From Bacillus sp. B15-48 (GTDB lineage Bacteria; Bacillota; Bacilli; Bacillales; Cytobacillaceae), in NCBI RefSeq assembly GCF_016879755.1, contig NZ_WOFU01000002.1, positions 496,001 to 560,000 of the forward strand: DNA of 64,000 nt. The letters are read 5' to 3'. Made by a program: the position numbers and the translations under genes. The notes under the pieces are model-generated. The model saw nothing but the letters and a program-made list of their open reading frames with translations. It was not told where the DNA came from and ran no database searches. Below, in pieces: positions 28,686 through 37,948 of this stretch; the first letter of the stretch is position 1, and every line of letters begins with the position of its first letter.

Positions 28686-29506
28686 TCAACCATGTAGTTT
28701 ATTTGAATGTCTTTTTCGGTGACATGGATATTCACAAAGTGTAACTAAATTAGTTAGTTCATTTGCTAGAACCCAATCACCTTTAAATTTACGGAAATGA
28801 ACAATATGATGAACCGATAATTCATGTCCATATTGTTCTTCTGTTATCCCACAGTCCTGACATTTATAGCTATCTCGTTCCCTCGCTTTTTTTCGTTGAC
28901 TCAACCAATTTGGACCATAATAGTTGATATCGCCACCCGCCCACGTACCACTATTCTTACCTGAAAACATTCCTGTTTCGGAATAATAATGTGCCATGCA
29001 TTCAACGGAACAAAAGTTTAATTTATAAATTACAGAAGGTTTTTTATCAAACGGCTTTCCACATTTCGAACAGTTCACCGTCAACCTTTTTCTATAATCT
29101 CTTTTTCCTCTTATACCGTTAGCCTTACCTAAACAATGTTTAGAGCAATATTTAGCAGTCACAGCCCTATTTTGAGGTACTTGAAAACTCTTTCCACAAA
29201 TTTGGCATTTTAAACTGACTTGTTTTAACAGGTGTTGATTAAAAAGATGACCATTATTTATCTGGTACTCCTTTTTACACTGCCTATTACAAAAGTTTGT
29301 TTTAAAAATCTCACTTGGCTTCTTTAATAGTTTTTTTCGCAGTGTGTACAAGAAATTTCTTGTTTCTTTGTCATCTCTTTCCAAAAATCAGGTGGATTTA
29401 GTCTTTGGTATTGAGTCTTGCAATATCGGGAACAGTATTTTTTTCTATCATAATGACTGGGTTTAACCTTCATGTTTATTCCGCAATTAAGACATTTCTT
29501 ATCCAT
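28686..29506 (-). CDS. intron-encoded HNH homing endonuclease, interrupted by a -1 frameshift
   Basis: Two overlapping frames encode one recognisable protein of about 273 residues. Frame one (29506-29324) opens MDKKCLNCGINMKVKP and stops after CTHCEKNY. A -1 shift at A_AAA_AAC (29336-29330) continues as LLKKPSEIFKTNFCNRQC. The product has four C-x2-C...C-x3-C modules, then GGDINYYGPNWLSQRKKARE, KCQDCG, and an HNH core (ELSVHHIVHF, NLVTLCEYPCHRKRH). The TGA stop overlaps the P7' strand of the intron. A frameshifted remnant is the conservative reading; programmed shifting is possible. Confidence 0.8.
29330..29336 (-). other. candidate -1 ribosomal frameshift heptamer A_AAA_AAC
   Basis: In the phase of the upstream HNH frame the codons read gaA AAA AAC followed by TAT TAA. 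Sliding back one base gives CTA TTA AAG, which enters the downstream frame precisely. An A7 run is also a common site of indels and transcript slippage, so a decayed gene is not excluded. Confidence 0.4.
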
Positions 29507-29757
29507 AGAAACACCCCATACTAATTATAGCATAAAATAAGAATGTGTGTTCTATTTCAGTTTGGTTGCTCGGCGTATAGTCGTTGAAGGGTCAGCCACG
29601 ACTTCCCTGCGGATTGTCTGGTAGGTTTTCACCAACACTCTTACATTTTTACCTGCATTCGAGCTGGCAAGGCTCAGGTAGCAAGAGATACGCCAGAGTT
29701 TCCCGCATATAGCCAAGTTTACGCTACATTCTTACGAATATAGGGGGCAAGCAATTT

Positions 29758-31713
29758 ACCCGTCGGAGCAACAGTTAGCAAGTGTGAGTTTCGAATTCCA
29801 TTTTCGAGAATCGCTTCACTTACATCTTCAGGCATTTTGTTCATAAATCCAGTATTGATAAATGCGTTTCGTAAGCGGTTTGTTTCTTCTGCTGTTTCAC
29901 CATTTAAAAATGGGAAGCTGCCTTTTTCTTTTGCTAGTTCAACAGAAGCGCGGTACGCAGTTGTTGCAATTGTTTCAAACACTTGATCAACAAGCTCATT
30001 TCCCTTCTCAGAACCGTACTCTGTTTCACAGTAGATAAGGAGATCATGAAGTCCCATAACTCCTAGACCTACACGACGCTCACCAAGAGCTTGTTTCTTA
30101 TTTTCAGGCAGGAAGTATGGAGTTGCATCAATCACATTATCCTGCATCCTTACCCCGACTTCGACAGTACGCTTTAACTTTTCAAAATTAACAGTTTTTG
30201 TTTCCTTGTCAGCCATTTCCGCAAGATTAACCGCAGCAAGGTTACAAACACTGTAAGGGGCAAGTGGTTGCTCACCACACGGGTTCGTTGCTACAACTTT
30301 TTGTCCATAGCTTTGAGCGTTCGTCATCTCGTTCGCATTGTCGATAAAGAAAATGCCTGGCTCTGCTGAGTAAGTAGCGCAAATATTAATTAAATTCCAA
30401 AGTTCTTTTGCTTTAATTTTCTTATATGTGCGTACTTTATAACCAAGCTTACCCCACTCACGAACATCACCGTATTTATGCCATTCTTCGTTGTAAATTT
30501 TCATTGTCTCAGCATCATACGACTCAACGTCCGGGAAGCGTAGTTCAAAGAAGTCGTCGTTTTCAACTGCCTCCATAAATTCGTTCGTAATCGTAACAGA
30601 TATATTTGCACCAGTCAGGAATTCAGGATTATGAACCGTATAATTCCCACCAGTTTCTAGTTTTTCTTCCGCATTTTTAATGATTTCAGCACTGAAGCCA
30701 CCGTATCCAGGTATATTTTTATAATTTACGATCCCTTGGTACATGGCTTCATCTTGCAAAGTAAGTGGCGTAAATTTCAATTTTTCATTCGCGAGTTTTT
30801 TAATCGTTTCGTCTTGAGTGTTTTCAATTAAGAAACGTAAAATTCTTGGATTTTGCATTTTTGAAATGATGAATTCAATAATATCAGGATGCCAGTCAGC
30901 TAACATAATCATCTGTGCGCCTCTTCTGGATCCCCCCTGCTCAACAAGATGCGTAAGCTTCGCAATATCATCCAACCAAGAAACGGATCCTGAGGATTTG
31001 CCATTTACTCCTTTTGCGAGCGTGTTCCTTGGTCTTAATGTTGACCCATTCGTTCCCACTCCGCCTCCACGGCTCATGATTTCCATCACTTGCTTGCGAT
31101 GCTCAGAAATTCCTTCACGAGAGTCTTGGACAAACGGCATTACATAACAATTGAAGTATGTAACATCCGTATCTGCTCCTGCTCCATAAAGAACTCGCCC
31201 AGCTGGAATAAAATTCAAATTCGATAACTCTTGATAAAACTTTTCAAACCATTCTTGACGCTTTTCTTCTGTCTTTTCAACCGAAGCTAAGCCTTTCGCA
31301 TTTCTTTTGGCAATCTGCTCATAAAAAACTTCTAACGGCTTCTCAATGACGTCTAGAGACCGCTTAATCACTCCTGTTTTTGATTCTTCAGGGTGATCGA
31401 GCACACTGCGAAATTCTTCTTCAACCAGTACGGTCGCCTTTTTCTCTTCCCAGTCTATGTCAAGAATAAACCCAAGTCCTCTTGCAGGAAATTTAGGATC
31501 CTCTTTAATCGTCAGAACAACGAAATCTCCTTTGCTTAACGTCACCTTCTCAGTATCTTTGAATGTATATCGATCCAGCATAACGAGGCGTGATACCCCT
31601 TTATGGGTTGTCTTCATTTCAGGCGTTATTGGATGAACCTGTGAAAACAACCGGATGTCTTTGTTTAAGTTTTCAATATTAATTTTCATTTTTTGGCTTA
31701 GCTCAACAGACAT
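29758..31713 (-). CDS. nrdJ: vitamin B12-dependent ribonucleotide reductase NrdJ, exon 1
   Basis: The first 652 residues of class II (adenosylcobalamin) ribonucleotide reductase, which makes deoxyribonucleotides with or without oxygen. Visible motifs are FNCYVMPFVQDSREGI (active-site Cys), GGGVGTNGSTLRPRN, NPCGEQPLAPYSVCNL with the catalytic Asn-x-Cys-x-Glu, and the terminal NSHLLTVAPTG. Exon 1 ends at the GGT codon (29760-29758); the frame read on into the intron adds a spurious KLLAPYIRKNVA. ATG 31713 has AAGGAG 8 nt upstream; the GTG at 31719 is too close to it. Two NrdR boxes lie upstream. Confidence 0.95.
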
Positions 31714-32067
31714 GTTCACATCTCCTTCTATTAAAATTCAGAAATACCGTCCAGGTTTTACAAGGTTACGAGAATTACCGTTGATTCTGGATGTACTTTC
31801 GAATTACCTATACGTTATCATATCAAAACACAACAAATCAATATATAGTGTTAATTTAATTTTCGACAACACCATATATTGATTTTAGGTCAAGTTGAAT
31901 AAGATTTGTCAAACATAGAAATAATAAGAAAAACGAGAGAGATAGAGATATAAATAGAAATTCATCATATATTGATAAAATACAACAAATTTCATCACTT
32001 GCATTTTTTAAACAACCAAAATTCATGATCGATTACTATCAAAGAAAAAAAGCGAGCATTCTCGCTT
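31714..32067. other. AT-rich gap upstream of nrdJ
   Basis: No gene is seen in about 350 nt. It holds the nrdJ ribosome-binding site, two NrdR boxes at 31836-31884 and the lipM terminator at its right end. No cobalamin riboswitch core was recognised by eye. Confidence 0.6.
31836..31884. promoter_or_regulatory. two tandem NrdR boxes upstream of nrdJ
   Basis: 31836-31851 matches the NrdR consensus ACACwATATATwGTGT at 14 of 16 positions and 31869-31884 at 13 of 16. Their starts are 33 bp apart, about three helical turns, which is the usual arrangement for NrdR, the ATP/dATP-sensing repressor of reductase genes. Confidence 0.75.
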
Positions 32068-32069
32068 TT
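32045..32069 (-). terminator. lipM terminator
   Basis: AAGCGAG / CTCGCTT hairpin followed by TTTTTTC on the minus strand; the right arm overlaps the stop region of lipM. Confidence 0.75.
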
Positions 32070-32904
32070 ACCTTTTAAAATTCCACTCATCCGATTCATA
32101 TTTTTCTTTTACCAGTTTAAGGACGTAGTCCATCTCATCATTTGATAGTTTAAACGGTTCGAGGGTAATATTTAGGCCTTCAGAAAAGCCATCCTTGAAA
32201 GCCAATTTTGCCTCCTCAAGCGTAACTGTCCGGCCGCTAATTTCATTAATCGCCACCGCCTTCGATTTAAAGGCTTTTTGCATCCTCTCTTTGACACGGT
32301 CATTAGAATACTTAAACAAACTAAATAGCTTGTCCTCGTCTAAATCAAGCAAGATTGAACCATGTTGGAGAATAACTCCCTTTTGTCGTGTTTGCGCACT
32401 TCCCGCTACTTTACGCCCTTCAACAACTAATTCATACCAGCTTGGGGCATCAAAACAAACAGCACTACGGGGACTTTTCAAAGCACTTCGTTCTTCATCC
32501 GTTTTCGGAATTGCGAAATAGGCTTCTAAACCAAGATTGTGAAAACCCTTCAAAATCCCTTCCGAGATGACACGGTACGCTTCAGTCACCGATTGAGGCA
32601 TATTAGGGTGTTCTTCAGTCACAATGACACTATAAGTGAGTTCATGTTCGTGAAGGACGCCCCTTCCCCCAGTCGGTCTGCGAACAAAACCAAGGCCATG
32701 CTTAACGACAGCCTCCATATCAATTTCCTTCTCAACTTTTTGAAAATATCCAATGGACAAACTGGCAGGATTCCAACCATAAAACCGTATAATTGGTGGG
32801 ATTTTCCCTTCACTATGCCACTCAAGTAAAGCTTCATCTAATGCCATATTAAAAGCAGGTGAAGCATTCCCAGAATCAATATAACCCCATACTTCTCTTT
32901 TCAT
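32068..32904 (-). CDS. lipM: octanoyl-[acyl carrier protein]:protein N-octanoyltransferase LipM
   Basis: A 278-residue BPL/LplA-like enzyme that moves octanoate from ACP to GcvH in lipoate synthesis. It shows [35 protein letters not shown], the catalytic Cys in [13 protein letters not shown], and the Lys in [14 protein letters not shown]. The Cys in this position separates LipM from LplA ligases. Octanoylated GcvH supports the glycine-cleavage genes nearby, which fits the conserved neighbourhood. Confidence 0.94.
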   Translation of the reverse strand: MKREVWGYIDSGNASPAFNMALDEALLEWHSEGKIPPIIRFYGWNPASLSIGYFQKVEKEIDMEAVVKHGLGFVRRPTGGRGVLHEHELTYSVIVTEEHPNMPQSVTEAYRVISEGILKGFHNLGLEAYFAIPKTDEERSALKSPRSAVCFDAPSWYELVVEGRKVAGSAQTRQKGVILQHGSILLDLDEDKLFSLFKYSNDRVKERMQKAFKSKAVAINEISGRTVTLEEAKLAFKDGFSEGLNITLEPFKLSNDEMDYVLKLVKEKYESDEWNFKR

Positions 32905-33130
32905 CGTTTAACCCCATTTATTATATTTTTACAATAGCAATTAATCAAGATAATTCGCTGCTTGTTAAGTAATAAACATTTAATAATTCTACCAAAAAAT
33001 CCTTTCAAAACAAAGGATATCGCTTCTTTAACTGCACACTTTTTATCCTTTTCCAAAGAATTTCTTTGCTCTCAAGCTCAATCACTTATATAATATAGGA
33101 GGCTTAGTTAGTTCGAAAGGAGAAGGAAAG

Positions 33131-33511
33131 TTGGAAGCATTATACTTTATTTTAATTGCGATCGGTGTATTCATTGCATATGCGTTATTCAATTACTTTG
33201 CTCAGCGCCGATATTTAAAAACATTGACAGAAGAAGAATTTAAAGCAGGTTATCGTAAGGCACAATTAATTGATGTCCGTGAGCCAAATGAATTTGATGC
33301 AGGACATATACTCGGTGCAAGAAACATTCCCGTTTCTCAATTAAAGATGCGTATGAAGGAGATTCGTCCCGACAAGCCTGTTTATTTGTACTGTCAAAGC
33401 GGAACACGTAGTAGCCGCGCAGCTCAAATGCTTCACCGTAAAGGTTATCAAGACCTTTCCCATCTGAAAGGCGGATTTAAAAAGTGGGCAGGTAAAATTA
33501 AATCAAAATAA
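33131..33511 (+). CDS. yqhL: rhodanese-like domain protein YqhL
   Basis: A 126-residue protein with one N-terminal membrane helix (residues 2-20) and a cytoplasmic rhodanese domain. The domain contains LIDVREPNEFDAGHI and the active-site loop YCQSGTRSSRAA with its catalytic Cys, so sulfurtransferase activity is possible. TTG 33131 follows AAAGGAGAAGG. It is divergent from lipM, with a TATAAT-like -10 near 33090. Confidence 0.9.
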   Translation: MEALYFILIAIGVFIAYALFNYFAQRRYLKTLTEEEFKAGYRKAQLIDVREPNEFDAGHILGARNIPVSQLKMRMKEIRPDKPVYLYCQSGTRSSRAAQMLHRKGYQDLSHLKGGFKKWAGKIKSK

Positions 33512-33542
33512 ACAAATACTAAAAAGTCATTTCACTTTTTAA

Positions 33543-33578
33543 AAAAACAGCGTCTCCAAAACGGAAACGCTGTTTTTT
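33543..33578. terminator. bidirectional terminator between yqhL and gcvPB
   Basis: AACAGCGT / ACGCTGTT hairpin flanked by A- and T-runs on both strands. Confidence 0.8.
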
Positions 33579-33602
33579 AAATGACTTCTTCAGTTTTTCA
33601 TG

Positions 33603-35063
33603 TTAAACCTTTTGAAAACGCAGAATCGGTTTTCGTGCTGCTGTCGCCTCATCAAGCCTTCCGATAACAGTCGTATGAGGTGCTTCCTGAACAATCTCAG
33701 GATTTTCCTCAACCTCTTTAGCAATATGAATCATCGTTTCAATAAAAGCATCGAGCGTTTCCTTTGACTCCGTTTCAGTAGGTTCAATCATTATACATTC
33801 TTCCACATTTAGCGGGAAGTAAATAGTCGGTGGATGGTAACCAAAGTCAAGCAGGCGCTTGGCAATGTCTAATGTGCGTACACCTAACTTTTTTTGGCGT
33901 TTTCCGCTTAAAACGAATTCATGCTTACAATGCTGATCATAAGGCAGATCGTAAAATTCAGCTAATCGCCTCATCATATAGTTCGCATTTAATACCGCAT
34001 TTTCTGTCACAGCTTTTAATCCATCTGGTCCCATGCTACGAATATACGTGTAGGCGCGAACATTAATCCCAAAATTCCCATAGTATGGCTTAACTCGACC
34101 AATCGACTTCGGGCGATTGTAGTCTAAAATATATTGATCATCACGCTTCGCTACGATTGGTTTCGGTAAAAATGGAATCAAGTCTGCTTTTACCCCTACC
34201 GGACCTGAACCAGGCCCCCCTCCGCCATGCGGACCGGTAAATGTTTTGTGTAAGTTTAAATGAACAACATCAAATCCCATATCTCCTGGACGTGCTTTAG
34301 AAAGTACTGCATTTAAATTCGCACCATCATAATAAAGTTTTCCGCCTGCTTGATGAACAATTTCTGCCATTTCTACAATATTTTCCTCAAATAAACCGAG
34401 TGTATTTGGGTTCGTCAACATTAATGCTGCAGTATCTGGACCAACAACCGACCTTAAATCTTCAAGGTCAACAAGCCCGTATTTATTTGATTTAACTGTC
34501 ACCGTTTCAAAACCGGCAACTGTTGCTGAAGCAGGGTTTGTGCCATGGGCAGAATCTGGAACGATCACCTTCGTCCTCGCCGTATCTCCATTTGCTTCAT
34601 GATAGGCGCGAATCATCATTAAACCCGTCCATTCCCCATGAGCCCCGGCTGCCGTCTGGAGTGTCACCTCGTCCATTCCGGTAATTTCTACTAAATGCTC
34701 CTGGAGATCATACATAAGCTCGAGTGCCCCTTGTACTGAGCTTTCTTCTTGCAATGGATGGATATGTGCAAAACCATTGTAGCGAGCAACATTTTCATTT
34801 ATTTTTGGATTATATTTCATCGTACATGATCCAAGTGGATAAAATCCTGAATCAACCCCATGGTTTCTTTTTGACAATGCAGTATAATGACGCATAATAT
34901 CCAGCTCTGACACCTCTGGAAGCTCCACATCTTTTTCCCGGATATACTCCTTAGGAAGCAAATCAGCTATCTCTATTTCAGGAACATCCATCTCGGGCAG
35001 ACTATAGCCAATCCGTCCTGGGCTACTGATTTCAAATATAAGTGGCTGATCTTCTTTATGCAT
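33603..35063 (-). CDS. gcvPB: glycine dehydrogenase (decarboxylating) subunit 2
   Basis: The PLP-carrying half of the P-protein in the glycine-cleavage system, which decarboxylates glycine and passes aminomethyl to lipoyl-GcvH. The 486-residue protein has the PLP Lys in [20 protein letters not shown], the substrate motif [10 protein letters not shown], and the N-terminal [16 protein letters not shown]. It overlaps gcvPA by 8 nt and is last in the operon. Confidence 0.97.
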   Translation of the reverse strand: MHKEDQPLIFEISSPGRIGYSLPEMDVPEIEIADLLPKEYIREKDVELPEVSELDIMRHYTALSKRNHGVDSGFYPLGSCTMKYNPKINENVARYNGFAHIHPLQEESSVQGALELMYDLQEHLVEITGMDEVTLQTAAGAHGEWTGLMMIRAYHEANGDTARTKVIVPDSAHGTNPASATVAGFETVTVKSNKYGLVDLEDLRSVVGPDTAALMLTNPNTLGLFEENIVEMAEIVHQAGGKLYYDGANLNAVLSKARPGDMGFDVVHLNLHKTFTGPHGGGGPGSGPVGVKADLIPFLPKPIVAKRDDQYILDYNRPKSIGRVKPYYGNFGINVRAYTYIRSMGPDGLKAVTENAVLNANYMMRRLAEFYDLPYDQHCKHEFVLSGKRQKKLGVRTLDIAKRLLDFGYHPPTIYFPLNVEECIMIEPTETESKETLDAFIETMIHIAKEVEENPEIVQEAPHTTVIGRLDEATAARKPILRFQKV

Positions 35064-36402
35064 GACAATCCCCCAATTCTTCCACGAATGTATCGATTTC
35101 TTCTTTTGTTCTCTGTTCTGTCACGGCAATTAACATATGTTGATCTAGTTCTGGAAAATCACGACCTAAATCATAACCGCCGATGATTCCCTTTCGTAGC
35201 AATGATTCATTTAAACTTTTTACAGGTTTGTTCGTTTTCACGATAAATTCATTAAAAGATGGTCCTTCAAAGACAATTTCAAACCCCTTTTCTGCGAGTC
35301 TTTTACGTGCATAATGTGCTTTCTGAATATTAACTTTAGCGATTTGCTTAACACCTGTTTTACCAAGTGCTGTCATTGCGACTGACGCCGCAAGTGCATT
35401 TAACGCTTGGTTAGAACATATATTAGAGGTCGCTTTGTCACGGCGAATATGTTGCTCTCTTGCCTGCAATGTAAGCACAAACCCTCTGCGACCTTCATCA
35501 TCCTTCGTTTGACCAACAAGCCGCCCTGGGATTTTCCTCATTAATTTTGATGAGACAGCAAAATATCCACAATGAGGTCCACCAAATGCAGCTGGTATTC
35601 CGAAAGGCTGAGCATCACCAACGACGATGTCCGCATTAAAGTCTCCAGGTGGAGTCAAAGCACCAAGCGCTAGCGGATTGCTGGAAACAACAAATAAAGA
35701 TTTAACCGAATGGATGATTTCCTCCAGTTCTCCCAGTGGCTCAATTCTGCCAAAGAAATTTGGATATTGGACCATAACAGCTGCTACATCCTCATCGATC
35801 ATCTCTTTCAGAGCCTCTATGTCCGTGACCCCATGATTATATGGGATTTCGATAACCTCAATGTACTGCCCCTTCGCATATGTTTTTACTACTTCTTTCG
35901 TTTCCGGATGGACAGCCGCTGAAATAAGCACCTTTTTACGTTTCGTTTGCCCGGCACTTAACATCGCAGCCTCAGCTAAGGCTGTGCCACCATCATACAT
36001 TGACGAATTTGCTACATCCATTCCAGTAAGTTCACAAATCATCGTTTGATATTCAAAGATGGCTTGTAATTCTCCTTGAGATATTTCCGGTTGATAAGGG
36101 GTATAGGCTGTGTAAAATTCCGATCTTGAAATTACATGATCAACAATGACTGGTTGGTAATGATCATAAACACCAGCACCTAAAAATGACGAATGGCTAG
36201 TAAAGTCTGCATTTTTATTTGCTAAGCCTAACAATTCCTTCATCAAAGTCGGTTCTGATTTTGCCGGTTTAATATTATAATCACGATTAAAACGAACTTT
36301 TTCTGGGATATCATCAAATAAATCTTCTACAGTGCGAACACCAATTGCGTCAAGCATTTCTTGCTTATCTTTTTCTGTTAGTGGTAAATAACGATGCTTC
36401 AT
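35056..36402 (-). CDS. gcvPA: glycine dehydrogenase (decarboxylating) subunit 1
   Basis: The non-PLP half of the two-subunit P-protein, 448 residues. Family motifs include [36 protein letters not shown] split at the Asp, [10 protein letters not shown] and the Cys/Asn-rich [16 protein letters not shown]. It lies 21 nt after gcvT and overlaps gcvPB, so the three are one transcript under the glycine riboswitch. Confidence 0.97.
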   Translation of the reverse strand: MKHRYLPLTEKDKQEMLDAIGVRTVEDLFDDIPEKVRFNRDYNIKPAKSEPTLMKELLGLANKNADFTSHSSFLGAGVYDHYQPVIVDHVISRSEFYTAYTPYQPEISQGELQAIFEYQTMICELTGMDVANSSMYDGGTALAEAAMLSAGQTKRKKVLISAAVHPETKEVVKTYAKGQYIEVIEIPYNHGVTDIEALKEMIDEDVAAVMVQYPNFFGRIEPLGELEEIIHSVKSLFVVSSNPLALGALTPPGDFNADIVVGDAQPFGIPAAFGGPHCGYFAVSSKLMRKIPGRLVGQTKDDEGRRGFVLTLQAREQHIRRDKATSNICSNQALNALAASVAMTALGKTGVKQIAKVNIQKAHYARKRLAEKGFEIVFEGPSFNEFIVKTNKPVKSLNESLLRKGIIGGYDLGRDFPELDQHMLIAVTEQRTKEEIDTFVEELGDCHA

Positions 36403-36423
36403 CGTTAATCCCTCCTTATGAAC

Positions 36424-37530
36424 TTATTTATTTGCGCGTTTGTAAAATGGAGTTGAGACAACGACTGCTTTCAGTCTCTTCCCACGAACTTCTACTTCTA
36501 CCTCAGTCCCAATTTTTGTAGATGTAATTTCTAGTAGAGCAAGACCGATATTACGTTTTAATGACGGAGATTGTGTGCCTGATGTAATGGTTCCAATTTT
36601 CCTCCCATCTCTAAAAACAGAGTAGCCGAAACGCGGAATCCCACGGTCCATCATTTCGATGCCAACAATTTTTCTTTCCAAACCATTTTCCTTTTGATTT
36701 TTTAAGGCTATTTTTCCAATGAAATCAACTTCTTTATTCAACTTAACAGCAAAGCCAATTCCAGCCTCTAATGGAGAGATTTCAGGTGAAAGCTCTTGGC
36801 CATAAAGCAACAAATTTGCTTCAAACCGTAGCGTATCCCGTGCACCAAGTCCACATGGAAGGATTCCTTCCGTTTTCCCCGCCTCTAATATATCATTCCA
36901 AAGATCAATGGTATCTTCTGGTTTACAGTAGATTTCAAAGCCATCTTCCCCTGTATAACCAGTTCGCGAGACAAGCGCGGTCTTTCCTTTTAAATTCACT
37001 TCTTTATTAAATTTGAAAAAGCCTATCTTCTTTAAGTCAAAATCAGGACTAAGTTTCTGCAAAATACTCTCAGCCATTGGACCTTGGATTGCAAGTTGAG
37101 CTATTTCATTCGAAACATTTTTTAAGACAAGATCTTTTTCAAGATGACCTTTTAGCCACTCAAAATCTTTTTCAATATTCGCTGCATTAACAACAAGGAT
37201 ATAATGATTATTCGCTAATTGATAGATAATTAAATCATCAATTGTCCCACCTTTTTCATCACACATTGCGGTATATTGTGCTCCACCATTCTCCAATTTC
37301 TCGACATCATTCGTCATCATTTTTTGAAGAAATGGCAAACTTCCGCTCCCAATTAGCTCAAATTCCCCCATATGAGAAACGTCAAACAATCCTGCTTTCG
37401 TTCGTACAGCCTCATGTTCTTCTTTAATACTCGAAAATTGAACTGGCAGTTCCCAGCCTCCAAAATCAATTGTTTTTCCATTATAATGCTTGTAAACATC
37501 AAATAGCGGCGTTCTTTTTAAATTCCCCAT
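36424..37530 (-). CDS. gcvT: aminomethyltransferase GcvT
   Basis: The T-protein of the glycine-cleavage system, forming methylene-tetrahydrofolate and ammonia from the aminomethyl-lipoyl group. The 368-residue protein shows [31 protein letters not shown], the folate-site region [12 protein letters not shown] and [21 protein letters not shown] 37530 follows AAAAGGGGTT and matches homologues ([13 protein letters not shown]); the longer upstream frame is inside the riboswitch leader. Confidence 0.97.
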   Translation of the reverse strand: MGNLKRTPLFDVYKHYNGKTIDFGGWELPVQFSSIKEEHEAVRTKAGLFDVSHMGEFELIGSGSLPFLQKMMTNDVEKLENGGAQYTAMCDEKGGTIDDLIIYQLANNHYILVVNAANIEKDFEWLKGHLEKDLVLKNVSNEIAQLAIQGPMAESILQKLSPDFDLKKIGFFKFNKEVNLKGKTALVSRTGYTGEDGFEIYCKPEDTIDLWNDILEAGKTEGILPCGLGARDTLRFEANLLLYGQELSPEISPLEAGIGFAVKLNKEVDFIGKIALKNQKENGLERKIVGIEMMDRGIPRFGYSVFRDGRKIGTITSGTQSPSLKRNIGLALLEITSTKIGTEVEVEVRGKRLKAVVVSTPFYKRANK

Positions 37531-37582
37531 TGAACTAAACCCCTTTTCCAACAATTTATAGTTAGTATGGCCTATTAATAAT

Positions 37583-37629
37583 AAAAAAGGACAGAGTACC
37601 CCCTCATTAAAATGAGTTGGTCTCTGTCC
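37583..37629 (-). terminator. expression-platform terminator of the glycine riboswitch
   Basis: GGACAGAG / CTCTGTCC stem with an internal CTCATT/AATGAG stem, followed by TTTTTT on the minus strand. It lies between the second aptamer and gcvT, and the 3' part of the aptamer can compete with its 5' arm. Confidence 0.8.
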
Positions 37630-37795
37630 TTTCACCTGAAAGTTTACCTATTACGGCTTTCCCCTTTGGTGGCTCAATATTTTGAGCGCTCTCCAGAGTT
37701 GCGTCAAACAAGTGTTCTTTTGCCTGAGAGATTCGCTATATGCTTGCTCCTTCGGCGCTACATTATGTAGTCTCTCCCCCTGCCATCATCCGCAT
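37630..37795 (-). promoter_or_regulatory. tandem glycine riboswitch
   Basis: Two glycine-aptamer cores are recognisable on the minus strand. The first runs from GGGGGAGAGAC through GCGCCGAAGGAGCAA to TCTCTCAGGCAAAAGA. The second runs from CTCTGGAGAG through CCACCAAAGGGGAAA to AACTTTCAGGTGAAAGGACAG. Glycine binding in this class turns on gcvT-gcvPA-gcvPB by preventing the downstream terminator. Confidence 0.95.
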
Positions 37796-37948
37796 CATAT
37801 TTTTTTATTTTTAGGACATACTATGACGTAAACAAAAACTGTTAATTTTTTATTGCATTACATTTCGAAAAATTCAATTCACTTTTATCCTACCATTATT
37901 GAGTTCGTTTCGCCAATATAATATTTGATTACAAAGGAGTGAATAAAT

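Larger units (their letters stand above)
28600..29757 (-). mobile_element. group I intron in nrdJ
   Basis: A 1158-nt intron between APTG and STG codons. P1 pairs exon GGGU plus intron AA with UUGCCC, with U-G at the 5' splice site. P3 is CUUGGC (29717-29712) with GCCGAG (29574-29569). P4 is UGCGG (29707-29703) with CCGCA (29612-29608). P5 is UCUGG with CCAGA. P7 is GACUAUA (29582-29576) with UAUAGUC (28682-28676). P9 is a perfect hairpin with a GCGA loop (28671-28654). P10 pairs IGS UGCU with exon-2 AGCA. The intron ends in G. The HNH ORF fills the segment between P3' and P7'. Subtype is uncertain, perhaps IA. Confidence 0.92.

Noticed and set aside
29324-29384. Independent start (TTG at 29384) for the downstream HNH frame
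   Set aside because: It would lose the first zinc module and half of the second and lacks a well placed ribosome site; the -1 shift gives a continuous, domain-complete product.
29520-29540. TATAAT before the HNH start as an intron promoter
   Set aside because: The match to -10 is good but no -35 lies at 16-18 bp; the ORF is more simply read from the nrdJ precursor transcript.
29719-29757. C-terminal KLLAPYIRKNVA of the first nrdJ fragment as real protein
   Set aside because: This is translation into intron P1 and beyond; it ends at a stop inside the intron and is not found in reductases.
31714-32067. Cobalamin riboswitch upstream of the B12-dependent reductase
   Set aside because: No B12-box core was seen in the gap; NrdR boxes explain the regulation better.
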